A stretch of 50,902 nucleotides of DNA. Source: CABMKH01 sp040797625. GTDB lineage: Bacteria > Bacillota > Clostridia > Tissierellales > Tissierellaceae. The notes under the pieces were generated by a model. It made no database searches. It was not told the origin of the DNA and was given only the letters and a program-made list of their open reading frames with translations. Below are positions 24,291-33,143 of the stretch, in pieces. The DNA is taken from NCBI GenBank assembly GCA_052067355.1, contig JBQHQH010000021.1, positions 1 through 50,902 of the forward strand, read 5' to 3'. A program made the translations under genes and the position numbers. Numbering within the stretch: the stretch's first letter is position 1; every line of letters begins with the position of its first letter.

Positions 24291-24321
24291 ATATAGAAGA
24301 AGATTTTTAGGAGGAGATTCT

Positions 24322-25215
24322 ATGATAGACTTTAGGCTAAAGACATTTTTAACATTATGTAGAGTTTTAAATTATACAAAAACAGCTAAGATACTACATA
24401 TTACCCAACCTGCTGTATCTCAACACATCAAATATCTTGAAGAAGAATATGGAGTAAAACTCTTTATATATAAGGGAAAAAACCTATACTTGACAGAATC
24501 TGGTAAAATCCTATATCAATTTACTGCTGGTATTGAATCTAGCTCTCAACGGATTAAAGAATTGATTACAAGTCCTACAAATTCATACCTACCAATTCAC
24601 TTTGGCACCACATTGACTATAGGAGAATATACCATGCCAGAAATATTATCTAATTTAATTCATGACTTTCCAAAAATCCATATTACCATGGAAGTGGGAA
24701 ATACAAAGACCTTACTCAATAAGCTAGAAAATGGAGATATAGATTTTGCCCTATTAGAGGGACATTTCGATAAGACTAAATACAATACAGTTATGTTTTC
24801 AAAGGAAAATTTTATTGGGATATGCTCTCCTTTAAATCCATTGTCAAAGGAAAGTGTATCTTTTGAAGATATATTTAAAGAGAGACTTATAGTTAGAGAA
24901 ATGGGCTCTGGAAGCCGTGAGATATTTGAACAGATTTTATATGAGCATAATATTACCATGGATAACTTTTTCCAGCGACTTGAAATAGGAAATATAAATG
25001 TCATCAAGGATTTAGTATCTCAAGATCTAGGTATTACATTTTTATATGAAAAAGCAGTAGAAAAAGAATTAAAAGATGGTAGCTTAAGCCAAATCAATAT
25101 AAGGGACTTCAATGTAGAAAGGGAGTATAATTTTGCCTTTCTAAAATATAATCTACACAATGAAGAATATATCAATTGGCTTAAGTACTTTAAAACTCAT
25201 TATAATAGAGAATAA
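24322..25215 (+). CDS. LysR-family regulator (YeiE/CysL-like)
   Basis: 297 residues. The N-terminal winged HTH spans residues 1-60 (FLTLCRVLNYTKTAKILHITQPAVSQHIKYLEEEYGVKLF) and the substrate-binding fold follows (PIHFGTTLTIGEYTMPEILS, LEIGNINVIKDLVSQDLGITFLY). The GSREIFEQ segment is also seen in CysL-type regulators of sulfur metabolism. AGGAGGAG lies 6 nt before the ATG. It is divergent from the YeiH-type exporter. Confidence 0.93.
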   Translation: MIDFRLKTFLTLCRVLNYTKTAKILHITQPAVSQHIKYLEEEYGVKLFIYKGKNLYLTESGKILYQFTAGIESSSQRIKELITSPTNSYLPIHFGTTLTIGEYTMPEILSNLIHDFPKIHITMEVGNTKTLLNKLENGDIDFALLEGHFDKTKYNTVMFSKENFIGICSPLNPLSKESVSFEDIFKERLIVREMGSGSREIFEQILYEHNITMDNFFQRLEIGNINVIKDLVSQDLGITFLYEKAVEKELKDGSLSQINIRDFNVEREYNFAFLKYNLHNEEYINWLKYFKTHYNRE

Positions 25216-25224
25216 TCCAATATC

Positions 25225-26637
25225 TTATTTAGTGATATCTATATAGAAAATCCTAGTCTGTCTTTGGATTCTACCTTTGTCATCTGATATTTCAAAAGTT
25301 ACTACATGGAACTTTTCCTCTAAAGGTCTTTGAAGCTTATGGTATAAGGTAGAAGTTTTCACATCATATTTAGCATCATAGGAGATACCATCTACTATGA
25401 CTTTACCAGTCGCACCATCGATAACCAATTCATTATCTCCTTCTATCTTTGCCTTTAAATTTGGAGTAGTCTCTATGACCCTATCTCCCATTTTAAGTTC
25501 AGGTATTATTTGAAAACATAGATTTCTTCTAGCATATTCAGCTTTCTCTTCATTTTCTTTTAAAACCCTGAGCATGTTCTTTCCCAGTATTTTATCTATA
25601 TCTTCTTCTCTATAACCTCTCTTTATCAGTTCATCTGTAATCTTATACATCTCAGATGCATCCTTTAAATCCCTTGGCATCTGTGCACCATCAAAGTCAG
25701 ATCCAATTCCTACATGATCGATACCTATTAGTTTTACTGCATAGTCAATATGATCTACATAATCCTTGATATAAGTATTTTTAGAATCTGTCAAGAACTT
25801 AGGATATAATACAATTCCTATTACTCCTCTATTCTCTTTTAGTGCCTTTAACTGTCTATCTGTCAAATTTCTAGGATGTTTTTTAAGTGAAAACACTCCT
25901 GAATGTGATGCAATAATTGGTGAATTTGTCACCTCTATTACATCCCAAAATGTACTTTCAGACATATGAGATACATCCACTACCATACCCAACTTATTCA
26001 TCTCTCCTACAAGTTCCTTACCTAAATCTGTAAGTCCCTTTGGTGATGTAGTATGAGAGGTATCTCCATAAGTTCCACTAGCTCCTTCTCCCAATTCATT
26101 TGAATAGTTCCAAGTAAATCCCAATACTCTGACTCCTAGATCATAATATTGTCTAATCAATCCCATATAATTGTCTTTATTGAGAGAATAGCCACCTTCT
26201 ATAGTTGGTACTGCCGCTATCTTCCCATCTCTAGTAAACTTCTCAATTTCTCTTACACATGTGCTTATCTTGAATGTATCTTCGTTCTCCTTTTCTGTCC
26301 AATAAAGTGCATTTATAAGGGATAATGTCCTACTTATGCTTCTAGGATTATTGCCATAGTACCCCTGAGTATATGCGGCAAAAAATGGTGCATTTAATCC
26401 ACCTTTCTTTAACTTCTGTATATCTATATGATTATCTGTATTGTTCCCTATATTCACCTTGGGAAGCCAAGTATTCTCATCTATAACTTTCATCATAGTA
26501 TCATTATGTCCATCTACTACTATGGAGTTAAAGTGTATATTAGATCTATCTTCCATATCTTTTGAAGCATAGGACGGATAAGATAGAAACACCATAAACA
26601 ATGTTGCAGCTAAAGTATATATAATTAGATTTTCCAT
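25225..26637 (-). CDS. Exported membrane dipeptidase, M19 family
   Basis: Zinc dipeptidase of the renal-dipeptidase type, 470 residues. A signal peptide or anchor covers residues 1-24 (LIIYTLAATLFMVFLSYPSYAS). Metal ligands: His44 and Asp46 in VVDGHNDT, Glu in TIEGG, and His in VSHMS and ASHSG; HVGIGSDFDG follows. About 90 extra C-terminal residues (from GDRVIETTPNLKAKIEGDNE) form a beta-rich tail not needed for catalysis. It may split D-amino-acid-containing wall dipeptides. It converges with the LysR gene, whose stop is 10 bp away. Confidence 0.9.
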   Translation of the reverse strand: MENLIIYTLAATLFMVFLSYPSYASKDMEDRSNIHFNSIVVDGHNDTMMKVIDENTWLPKVNIGNNTDNHIDIQKLKKGGLNAPFFAAYTQGYYGNNPRSISRTLSLINALYWTEKENEDTFKISTCVREIEKFTRDGKIAAVPTIEGGYSLNKDNYMGLIRQYYDLGVRVLGFTWNYSNELGEGASGTYGDTSHTTSPKGLTDLGKELVGEMNKLGMVVDVSHMSESTFWDVIEVTNSPIIASHSGVFSLKKHPRNLTDRQLKALKENRGVIGIVLYPKFLTDSKNTYIKDYVDHIDYAVKLIGIDHVGIGSDFDGAQMPRDLKDASEMYKITDELIKRGYREEDIDKILGKNMLRVLKENEEKAEYARRNLCFQIIPELKMGDRVIETTPNLKAKIEGDNELVIDGATGKVIVDGISYDAKYDVKTSTLYHKLQRPLEEKFHVVTFEISDDKGRIQRQTRIFYIDITK

Positions 26638-26760
26638 TTTTAAACCTCCATCATTTTTATTAAATATTCAGGTTATGAAAATAGGTGAATAGTGGAATGT
26701 TATTCCCCATATTCACCTATTTCCCTTATGTCTTATCTTTAGTAATTCAGATATTTCTAT

Positions 26761-27276
26761 TTATCTTTCTATACCTTCTCTTGCTTCTACTCCCTTTGTA
26801 TAGTAGTGCTTTATTTCCTTCATCTCCGTTACTAAATCTGCCATATCAATTATCTCATCTGGAGCATATCTACCTGTTATAATGACTTCTACATGAGAGG
26901 CTCTATTCTCTATGACCTTCATTGCTTCCTCCACAGAAAAGAGTTTGTAATATAATGCAATATTTAATTCATCTAACACTACTACATCGTAATTTCCCTC
27001 TTTAAGTATAACTCCTAACTTCTTAATTCCCTCTCTAGCACAGCGTACATCATCTTCAGTAGGATCATGGTATATGAAACAATCTCTGCCAAATTGTTCA
27101 ATAGTCAAATTAGGTACAAAATCTACACATTTTAACTCGCTATATTCCATACCCTTGATAAACTGACCAAAGAAGACCTTCTTCCCTGCACATACTGCCC
27201 TTATAGATAGTCCTAAAGCTGCAGTAGTCTTTCCCTTTCCATTTCCAGTATAAACATGTATATATCCCTTATTCAT
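26761..27276 (-). CDS. cobO: Cob(I)alamin adenosyltransferase, CobO/BtuR type
   Basis: P-loop protein of 171 residues that transfers the adenosyl group of ATP to the cobalt of corrinoids. The Walker A is GNGKGKTT at 11-18 near the N terminus, followed by FFGQFIKG and VVLDELNIALYY (Walker B), ending IITGRYAPDEIIDMADLVTEMKEIKHYY. It lacks the N-terminal lid extension of the long forms. No other cobalamin gene is adjacent, so it may serve salvage. It is 12 bp after the AI-2E-type permease gene and probably co-transcribed with it. Confidence 0.95.
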   Translation of the reverse strand: MNKGYIHVYTGNGKGKTTAALGLSIRAVCAGKKVFFGQFIKGMEYSELKCVDFVPNLTIEQFGRDCFIYHDPTEDDVRCAREGIKKLGVILKEGNYDVVVLDELNIALYYKLFSVEEAMKVIENRASHVEVIITGRYAPDEIIDMADLVTEMKEIKHYYTKGVEAREGIER

Positions 27277-27287
27277 AAACTCCCTCC

Positions 27288-28454
27288 TTATTTATAATAA
27301 TCCTTAGTTTCCACTGGTAGACCTCTTTTCTTGAGTCTATACTCTACAATATCTTTTATAATAGAATAGATAAATACAAATAGTGGTACCCCCACTATAA
27401 GCCCTACGAAACCTAAGAGTTTTCCCGCTACAAGTAGTGAAAACAATATCCAGAAAGCAGATATTCCCAATGAATCTCCTAGTATCTTAGGTCCTATAAT
27501 ATTGCCATCAATCTGTTGAATTATCAATATAATGAGTAAAAACCACAATGCTTTTATTGGTGATATAAATAATATGATAAAGAAAGATGGAACTGCCCCA
27601 ATAAAAGGCCCAAAGAAAGGTATTATATTGGTAATCCCTACAATAAAGGATACTAAAGTCGCATATGGCATCTTTGTAATGACCAAGATAATAAAAGTTA
27701 GCACTCCTATTATGAATGAGTCCAGTATCTTACCACTTAAAAATCTGCCAAATATGCTGTCACCTCTGCTGCCTAATTCCATAATCCTCTTTGCACTCTT
27801 CTCTGAGAAAATAGATGTTATTATCTTTCTCCCTAATGCCATAAACCTTTCCTTATCTATCAATAGATATATAGAAACTATGATACCTAATACTATATTC
27901 CAGATGCTAGAAAGTATTCCCTTTGCAAAGTTTCCCAGCTTTGGTATCAAATCCGTTGCAAATGTGATGATGTATTTTACAAATTCATTCCACTTCTCCA
28001 TTACCATAGAATAGTATTCTTCAGGTATATCTAATTTTATGCCAAGTTCTGTAATATTTCTACTTATATCTCCTATATAACCAGGGATGTCATTTACTAG
28101 TCCTCCTATAGAAGACACTAATTGAGGTAAAATAAAGTTTAAAAATAGATATAGTAATATGGTTACAGTTGCATAAGTAAATACGATTCCAATAATTCTA
28201 CGAAGTTTTTTATTTTTTTCTTTTTTAAAAAATCCTTCCAATAGACGATCTTCATAAAACTCTAATATAAAATTAAATAGATATGCCATTACAAATCCTA
28301 TTATTATAGGTTGCAATGTATTTATATATTTTCCCACTTGAATCTTAAATAGACTCACTTCAGATGCAATAAGATAAAATACTATGCTTATCATGGCAAC
28401 TATAAGTGAATATACTGCAATTGTAGTATATCTTTTATTCCAATCTATTTTCAT
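27288..28454 (-). CDS. AI-2E (PerM) family permease
   Basis: 388 residues with eight or so membrane segments (YTTIAVYSLIVAMISIVFYLIAS, PIIIGFVMAYLFNFILEF, and the conserved cluster LVSFIVGITNIIPFFGPFIGAVPSFFIILF). PerM/TqsA relatives export AI-2 or act as Na+/H+ antiporters; the substrate cannot be inferred. I use the ATG at 28454, with GGGGAGTGG upstream, instead of a TTG five codons earlier that overlaps this site. Confidence 0.9.
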   Translation of the reverse strand: MKIDWNKRYTTIAVYSLIVAMISIVFYLIASEVSLFKIQVGKYINTLQPIIIGFVMAYLFNFILEFYEDRLLEGFFKKEKNKKLRRIIGIVFTYATVTILLYLFLNFILPQLVSSIGGLVNDIPGYIGDISRNITELGIKLDIPEEYYSMVMEKWNEFVKYIITFATDLIPKLGNFAKGILSSIWNIVLGIIVSIYLLIDKERFMALGRKIITSIFSEKSAKRIMELGSRGDSIFGRFLSGKILDSFIIGVLTFIILVITKMPYATLVSFIVGITNIIPFFGPFIGAVPSFFIILFISPIKALWFLLIILIIQQIDGNIIGPKILGDSLGISAFWILFSLLVAGKLLGFVGLIVGVPLFVFIYSIIKDIVEYRLKKRGLPVETKDYYK

Positions 28455-28505
28455 AAATCCACTCCCCAATTATAGTATTAAAGTTAATTTTATAATCCTA
28501 TCATA

Positions 28506-28536
28506 TCAAAAAAAGTAGTGATTAACCACTACTTTA
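28506..28536 (-). terminator. Terminator hairpin AAAGTAGTGGTTAATCACTACTTT
   Basis: Perfect arms AAAGTAGTG and CACTACTTT with a GTTAAT loop and seven T on the minus strand. It closes the small degraded frame at 28529-28641. Confidence 0.85.
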
Positions 28537-28641
28537 ATTTGATATTTAGCTTTACATTTGGAAATTTTATATATTCTTGTCCTTCTATAGTCAATTTATC
28601 TGGGATTAGAAAATCATCCTCATCCCCTCTCTCTCTATTAA
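28529..28641 (-). pseudogene. Possible C-terminal fragment of a lost gene
   Basis: An open frame of 36 codons without a start reads ...LIERGDEDDFLIPDKLTIEGQEYIKFPNVKLNIKLK and ends at the terminator. The frame upstream is broken in all three phases; EIIHLINRERG in the next frame would join it with a single frameshift at a G-run near 28624. It looks like the tail of a gene whose front is gone. I do not recognise the family. Confidence 0.35.
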
Positions 28642-28679
28642 TTAGATGTATGATCTCCTATAAAAGTTCCCCCTAATCT

Positions 28680-28706
28680 AAAAAAGAGCAAAATATCTTT
28701 GCTCTT
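28680..28706 (-). terminator. Terminator after the DNA glycosylase gene
   Basis: AAGAGCAAA and TTTGCTCTT-type arms (AAAGAGCAAAGATATTTTGCTCTTTTTT on the minus strand, split across the stop) directly follow the TAA at 28707. Confidence 0.85.
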
Positions 28707-29321
28707 TTACTTCTTTGATACAAATGGATTATCCCTTATATAATATCTCAATAGATAATCTTTTCCCATTTCTGCATAATCAACATTTATTCTCTTAGAA
28801 TTGACAATATCTTCTCTTGATATCTTAGGAGCATCTTCTATCCATATCTTACTATCAGTTACTAGATCCGCTCCATAATATTCATCTTTAGTAATGCTAA
28901 AGGCCATTACAAATTTAGCAGGTCCATTAGTCAGATTTAATATCTCTTTTCTTTTAGGACTATTATATTCCCTTTTATATCTATTTCTATACATGTTCTC
29001 TATACCTTCTAAAGGTTCTACAGCTCTTATTAAAACTGCTCCAAGTACATCTTTTTCTTCTGCAACTATATTAAAGAGTTGATACATTCCATAGATATTA
29101 TATATATAGATATGTCCTCCTGCTTCTGCAATCACCTTAGTCCTGTCTGTCAACCCTTTATTAAAATGAGCTGCATCATCTTTAACATTTATATAGGCTT
29201 CTGTTTCTACAATTTTCCCTTTATATATCTCATTATCTAATCTATAGACTAAGACTTTTCCCAATAATTCTCTTGCTACTAATATGGTATTCCTAGTAAA
29301 AAACTCTCTCTTTAACCTCAT
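28707..29321 (-). CDS. 3-methyladenine DNA glycosylase (Mpg/AAG type)
   Basis: 204 residues, the normal length of the family that excises alkylated and deaminated purines. Recognisable parts are FFTRNTILVARELLGKVLV, GKIVETEAY with the catalytic Glu, DAAHFNKG, GHIYIYNIYGMYQLFNIV and VLIRAVEPLEG. It is next to the DUF2500 gene (stop and start abut), so the two are likely in one transcript with DUF2500 first. Confidence 0.95.
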   Translation of the reverse strand: MRLKREFFTRNTILVARELLGKVLVYRLDNEIYKGKIVETEAYINVKDDAAHFNKGLTDRTKVIAEAGGHIYIYNIYGMYQLFNIVAEEKDVLGAVLIRAVEPLEGIENMYRNRYKREYNSPKRKEILNLTNGPAKFVMAFSITKDEYYGADLVTDSKIWIEDAPKISREDIVNSKRINVDYAEMGKDYLLRYYIRDNPFVSKK

Positions 29322-29693
29322 CTAAATCTCCCTATCAAATTCATGATACCTAGTTCCTTGAAATATCAGATTTCCCTTATCTCCTTCTGCTAACATTCCA
29401 TATTCTTTTCCTGATACTCTAAACTCCATTCTATCTCCACTTTGCACTTCAAAGGTCACATAATACGTGGTACTTGTAGATGTATGATGATGCCCATTAT
29501 TATTGTGACTATGTCTTGAAGTATTTGATCTCTTAGAGACAATCACTGCATCTACATTCAGTATAGGTTGTTTATTATTTGAACTCCACTCTCTTATTCC
29601 ACTGATAACAGTAAATAATATACCACCAATTACTATTATAAATATTGTTATAAACATAAATGGAAATATAGTATCCATAAATGAAAACAGCAT
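29322..29693 (-). CDS. DUF2500-family membrane protein
   Basis: 123 residues: one N-terminal membrane helix (FMFITIFIIVIGGILFTVI), a linker rich in His and Asn (SRHSHNNNGHHHTSTSTT), and a small beta domain (YYVTFEVQSGDRMEFRVSGKEYGMLAEGDKGNLIFQGTRYHEF). This matches the YhhM/DUF2500 pattern. The pattern VDAVIVSKR...YYVTFE...GDKG is typical. Function is unknown; the His cluster could bind metal, but similar linkers vary freely. Confidence 0.8.
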   Translation of the reverse strand: MLFSFMDTIFPFMFITIFIIVIGGILFTVISGIREWSSNNKQPILNVDAVIVSKRSNTSRHSHNNNGHHHTSTSTTYYVTFEVQSGDRMEFRVSGKEYGMLAEGDKGNLIFQGTRYHEFDREI

Positions 29694-29716
29694 ACTTATC
29701 TTCCCCCTATTATAGT

Positions 29717-30319
29717 TTAATCTATATGTGAAGTATCTCCTTCTAGTATAAATCGCATATCGTCTCCATTGACTTCACAAATATTTAATGCCGTACCCGG
29801 ATATATTGGTATCTTATAGAACTCTTCTAGGGGGATACCTTTGATTATGGAGAATAATGCCTTGATTGTAACTCCATGACACACTATTAGTATGTTTTCC
29901 CCCTTTTTAGATAATATTCTCTCTAGTGAATCCTTTACTCTACTGAATAGTTCTTGAAAAGATTCACCATCTACAGGTCTATATAGATGAGGCTTATTTA
30001 TATATGTATTATACTCGTTGTTGTATTTTAAGTTGATATCCTCTATTTTCATACCTTCCCAAGAACCAAAGCCTATTTCCCTTAGACCTTCTAGTTGAAT
30101 TATCTCTGTATTTCTTTCACCTTTAATTATATTTGCAGTCTCTATAGCACGTCTTTGAGTACTAGAATAGATATAATCAAAATCTATATCCTTTAATCTC
30201 TGTGACAACTTCTCTGCATTTTCAACTCCATACTGTGTTAAATTTGAATTATTCCACCCCTGTAATCTCATCTCTTTATTCCATTCCGTTTCTCCGTGCC
30301 TTATAATATATAGTTTCAA
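29717..30319 (-). CDS. Histidine phosphatase (phosphoglycerate mutase-like)
   Basis: 200 residues. The phospho-His motif is RHGETEWN at residues 7-14, the acid region is LREIGFGSWEGM, and the second catalytic His is in IVCHGVTIKAL. Relatives include alpha-ribazole phosphatase CobC and general sugar phosphatases; the substrate is not decidable. I start at a TTG (30317-30319) with AAGGAGGAAAAT 8 nt before it. An ATG 16 codons earlier has no ribosome site. Confidence 0.88.
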   Translation of the reverse strand: MKLYIIRHGETEWNKEMRLQGWNNSNLTQYGVENAEKLSQRLKDIDFDYIYSSTQRRAIETANIIKGERNTEIIQLEGLREIGFGSWEGMKIEDINLKYNNEYNTYINKPHLYRPVDGESFQELFSRVKDSLERILSKKGENILIVCHGVTIKALFSIIKGIPLEEFYKIPIYPGTALNICEVNGDDMRFILEGDTSHID

Positions 30320-30450
30320 ATTATTTTCCTCCTTATCTTGGCATAGACATACAATATGAAATTTCATTAAAATTAAAAATCATATGTCTATATCAACTGT
30401 AATTTATTTATAATCTATTCTATACTACCTAAAGTCTCTATCTGCCACAT

Positions 30451-30789
30451 CTATTCAATTATATAGGGATCTAATATCTTTATTACACTATATGCAAAAT
30501 CATCTGCTGCGCCCCAATCAAAATTAAAAACTAGGCCTTCAGAACTTCCTGTTGAAATAGACCTAACATCTGTATATCCCTTAATATTGTCAATTATAAC
30601 AACTAATGCTGCTCTATTTTTAGCTCGAAAATAATACTTTTCAAATACAAGTGTCCCTATATACCTTCCATCCCCCAAATCTATAAATTCTTCATATACC
30701 AAATCAGAACCCGCTCTTGATTGTCCTTCTATTACTAAATCGTATGCCTGCTTTGGGTCTAGGCTTACCTTTAAATCATATTTTGCCAT
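30451..30789 (-). CDS. Small conserved protein (DUF6054-like)
   Basis: 112 residues from the ATG at 30789, which has GGGAAGTG upstream and lies 4 bp after the YhhN-like gene. Sequence begins MAKYDLKVSLDPKQAYDLVIEGQSRAG; the middle (EEFIDLGDGRYIGTLVFEKYYFRAKNRAALVVII) is alternating strands, and it ends FDWGAADDFAYSVIKILDPY. I recall similar clostridial proteins assigned to DUF6054, but the assignment is from memory. No function is known. Confidence 0.7.
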   Translation of the reverse strand: MAKYDLKVSLDPKQAYDLVIEGQSRAGSDLVYEEFIDLGDGRYIGTLVFEKYYFRAKNRAALVVIIDNIKGYTDVRSISTGSSEGLVFNFDWGAADDFAYSVIKILDPYIIE

Positions 30790-30793
30790 GTGA

Positions 30794-31543
30794 TCACTTC
30801 CCTTTATATATTTTAATAACATTATCTATCTTATCTCGAAAATCATATCCACTTAAAGATAATAGAACTTGGGATGGTAGATAGTATAACCACATGGATA
30901 TAGAGGATATCTTATATAATAAATTCCATATCCCATCTGAGCTATGAATATAGCCTAATATATTATATATTGCCACATTTATATCACACAATAAAAACAA
31001 TATCATTCCTAAAAGAATCATAGTTCTATTTATCTTTGGATATCTTTTATCTCCATAGGCTACTATTCCACTATAGACACTATAGACTAGACATATGCCA
31101 TAGAATAGAGATATAAATAACAAATATTCTGCTTTATCTGTAAATATCCTTATAGCAAAATAGAGGCAATTCAACATCAGAAAAATATATATGTATAGCC
31201 TTATGCTTTGATCCTTTTTCTGCCCTCTATACCTAATCCCATATATAATTTGAACTATAGAAAACAAAGACACCCCTAGTTTATAATGACTATCCAATAT
31301 AAGTAAAAAGATATCTGCCAAAACTGTAACTGACATTCCCATTTGCAATAGAAGTATGTCTTTATTATCTAAAGGTCTTTTTCTAGAAATAATTGTCATC
31401 AATAGACATAGTAATATACTGACAAATTTAAGTATATCAGAATTTATAGTATTATGTATATAAAAAATATCCAAATACAAAAATGAAATATATAATACTA
31501 TGATTATGGCTAATAAGCCCTTTAGTACCTTTGAACTATCCAT
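30794..31543 (-). CDS. YhhN-like integral membrane protein
   Basis: 249 residues, about eight membrane segments. Conserved acidic spots are in TVLADIFLLIL and LLCDINVAIYNI, the two places where YhhN (lysoplasmalogenase/TMEM86) proteins keep Asp. Family members split the vinyl-ether bond of lysoplasmalogens, and plasmalogens are common in Clostridia, so this role would fit, but the catalytic residues have not been aligned. It shares a transcript with the gene at 30451. Confidence 0.65.
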   Translation of the reverse strand: MDSSKVLKGLLAIIIVLYISFLYLDIFYIHNTINSDILKFVSILLCLLMTIISRKRPLDNKDILLLQMGMSVTVLADIFLLILDSHYKLGVSLFSIVQIIYGIRYRGQKKDQSIRLYIYIFLMLNCLYFAIRIFTDKAEYLLFISLFYGICLVYSVYSGIVAYGDKRYPKINRTMILLGMILFLLCDINVAIYNILGYIHSSDGIWNLLYKISSISMWLYYLPSQVLLSLSGYDFRDKIDNVIKIYKGK

Positions 31544-31597
31544 TATAGTCTCATCCCCTATTTTGAAATCCTTAATATATATTATACCAATATTTAT

Positions 31598-31637
31598 AAT
31601 AGGACCCTCATTTTTTAAATGAGAGTCCTATTTTTTC
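31598..31637. terminator. Long hairpin upstream of the YhhN-like gene
   Basis: Arms ATAGGACYCTCATTT with a TTAA loop. The six-T run follows on the plus strand, the A-rich side on the minus strand, so it terminates best in the plus direction, where no gene is seen. It may protect the YhhN operon from read-through. Confidence 0.6.
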
Positions 31638-31652
31638 CATTAAATATCTTTC

Positions 31653-31739
31653 CTATTCAAGCTCAAATATAACCTTTTTGCGGTGCTTACATACATTTGC
31701 TGGATATTTTAATCCACCATATGCTGTGGGATCGAACAT
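31653..31739 (-). CDS. Possible 28-residue ORF
   Basis: An ATG with AAAGGTGG 4 nt upstream begins MFDPTAYGGLKYPANVCKHRKKVIFELE and ends at TAG. The opening resembles small Firmicute proteins beginning MFDPT, so this may be a real small gene or the start of a cut-off one. It lies in the accessory patch, and there is no conservation evidence. Confidence 0.3.
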   Translation of the reverse strand: MFDPTAYGGLKYPANVCKHRKKVIFELE

Positions 31740-31773
31740 AATTCCACCTTTTTTATTTACATTTTTTAATATT

Positions 31774-31792
31774 GGTACCAGGTACGAACTTA
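31774..31792. repeat. 19-bp repeat GGTACCAGGTACGAACTTA, left copy
   Basis: Identical to 33144-33162. Contains the palindrome GGTACC. It lies beside the IS982 remnant. The copy is followed here by TAAACTATT and in the other copy by CGAACTTATGAACTT, giving tandem AACTTA/GAACTT units. Probably a small dispersed element. Confidence 0.7.
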
Positions 31793-31861
31793 TAAACTAT
31801 TTTAATAGAGGATTATATCTATTATTATGAATCTAATAGTTATAGTTCTAACCGATTTATT

Positions 31862-32218
31862 TCAGTATCCTAGAACTTTGGTAAGTTGCTTACGGATTTC
31901 TTCAATCACTGAGTGTAAAGCCCTGCGGATTCTGTTAAATCTAGTTCTACTGCAGAATTTTGGAAATAAGTCTCTTAGATTTTTTCTACTGAACTCCAAC
32001 CAAGCTTTTTCTGAATCAATGGTGAGTAATTCACCAACGATGCTAATGGTAATTATTTCACTATCACTTAGTATAGCATCCTAGATATTGCGGCGTTCTT
32101 TAATGTATGTTGGAGTAATTTCTTGGTAGATGTCATCAATTAGGATATAAATGACTGTAATAAAGTCTTTTAAATCAGTAACTTCTTTGGTAAAATATTT
32201 ATTAGAAAACTCTAGCAC
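31862..32218 (-). pseudogene. IS982-type transposase remnant (internal stop, C-terminus missing)
   Basis: From a GTG at 32218 with AGGAGG 7 nt upstream, one frame of 119 codons reads VLEFSNKYFTKEVTDLKDF..., meets TAG at codon 46 (after KERRNI), continues DAILSDSEIITISIVGELL, then SEKAWLEFSRKNLRDLFPKF, SRTRFNRIRRAL, and ends TGA. DSEIIT and the SRTRFNR segment are typical of IS982 transposases. A full protein would have roughly 290 residues with the DDE catalytic core after this point, so about 60% is lost. No terminal inverted repeats were found. Confidence 0.8.
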
Positions 32219-32321
32219 ATGTTATCCTCCTATCTTAATTTCATGGGTGTTATTAATGATAGGTTAATATAATTGCTGGAGTTTTTATATTTGTAAATTT
32301 TAACTAACACAACGAGTTAAG

Positions 32322-33083
32322 TTAATTAAATATATTTATTGAAATTACCCCTAAAATCAATAAATGGATAGGATAAAATACATAAAATAGATATTTATTT
32401 CCCTTCCCAATAGTCCCGTTATAATGTCTAAGTAAGATAAATGCAATTAGTCCAAATAGCTGAATCCACATAAAATTTAATGCTATAATAATTAAAGCAA
32501 CTATCTCACCAATTATTAAACGTCTAGGATCGTTTCTAAAAAGATATATGATTGTAATAAGCAAGACACCACCTAAGTTATAATCTGATTGTATTAAAAA
32601 GGTAATAATTTCAGCTAATAAAACAAAAATTATAGTTAATGCTACTTTTTTTTCGTGATTTTCAAATCTTTTAATAAAATATAAAGTAATTAACCCTATT
32701 AATAATGTCCAAATTACATTTTGCCCGTAAAAGGAAATAATTTTGCGACTATTGGCTATATCGTACGGAATCTCAGAAATTAAAGCAAATATAAATAATC
32801 TTTTCATATATCTTTTTAAATTGGTAGTATGTAAAAATCCCTCTACTATCATAAAAGCAAAAATTGGGAAAGCAAGTCGTCCAATAATACGCATAATTAT
32901 ATAAATGAAATATAGTTGTTTTGCCTTTTCAGGAATTAGATCGCCCATCATATCTACTCCATCAACTATTGTAGCATCCAAGTATAATCTCCATATTATT
33001 GTAGTAGCAATGTGGTCTATCAGCATGGCAACTATGGCTATTAGCTTCAATTGATTTGCCGTAAATGTTTCCTTTTTTATCAT
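32322..33083 (-). CDS. TraX-family integral membrane protein
   Basis: 253 residues and seven or eight membrane segments. Family features: LTANQLKLIAIVAMLIDHIA at the start, MRIIGRLAFPIFAFMIVEGFLHTTNLKRYMKRLFIFALISEIPYDIA, and FYVFYPIHLLILGVI at the end. TraX of F plasmid acetylates pilin, but most clostridial members are chromosomal with unknown function. GGGAGGG precedes the ATG. It lies between two copies of a 19-bp repeat, together with the transposase remnant, in the most disturbed part of the window. Confidence 0.85.
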   Translation of the reverse strand: MIKKETFTANQLKLIAIVAMLIDHIATTIIWRLYLDATIVDGVDMMGDLIPEKAKQLYFIYIIMRIIGRLAFPIFAFMIVEGFLHTTNLKRYMKRLFIFALISEIPYDIANSRKIISFYGQNVIWTLLIGLITLYFIKRFENHEKKVALTIIFVLLAEIITFLIQSDYNLGGVLLITIIYLFRNDPRRLIIGEIVALIIIALNFMWIQLFGLIAFILLRHYNGTIGKGNKYLFYVFYPIHLLILGVISINIFN

Positions 33084-33143
33084 TTAATCCCTCCCTTTAA
33101 ATATGGATTTTTATACTGATATTTAATTAATTAAATAAATATC

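Noticed and set aside
26761..30319. A cobalamin cluster made of CobO and a CobC-like phosphatase
   Set aside because: The genes are about 2.5 kb apart, in separate units, and the phosphatase has no specific CobC feature that I can recognise.
29717..30367. Histidine phosphatase start at the ATG at 30367
   Set aside because: There is no ribosome site there; AAGGAGG lies before a TTG 16 codons later, immediately before the conserved RHGE start.
31827..32084. An 85-codon plus-strand frame opposite the IS982 remnant
   Set aside because: It has no ribosome site, and its sequence is the antisense of a recognisable transposase fragment.
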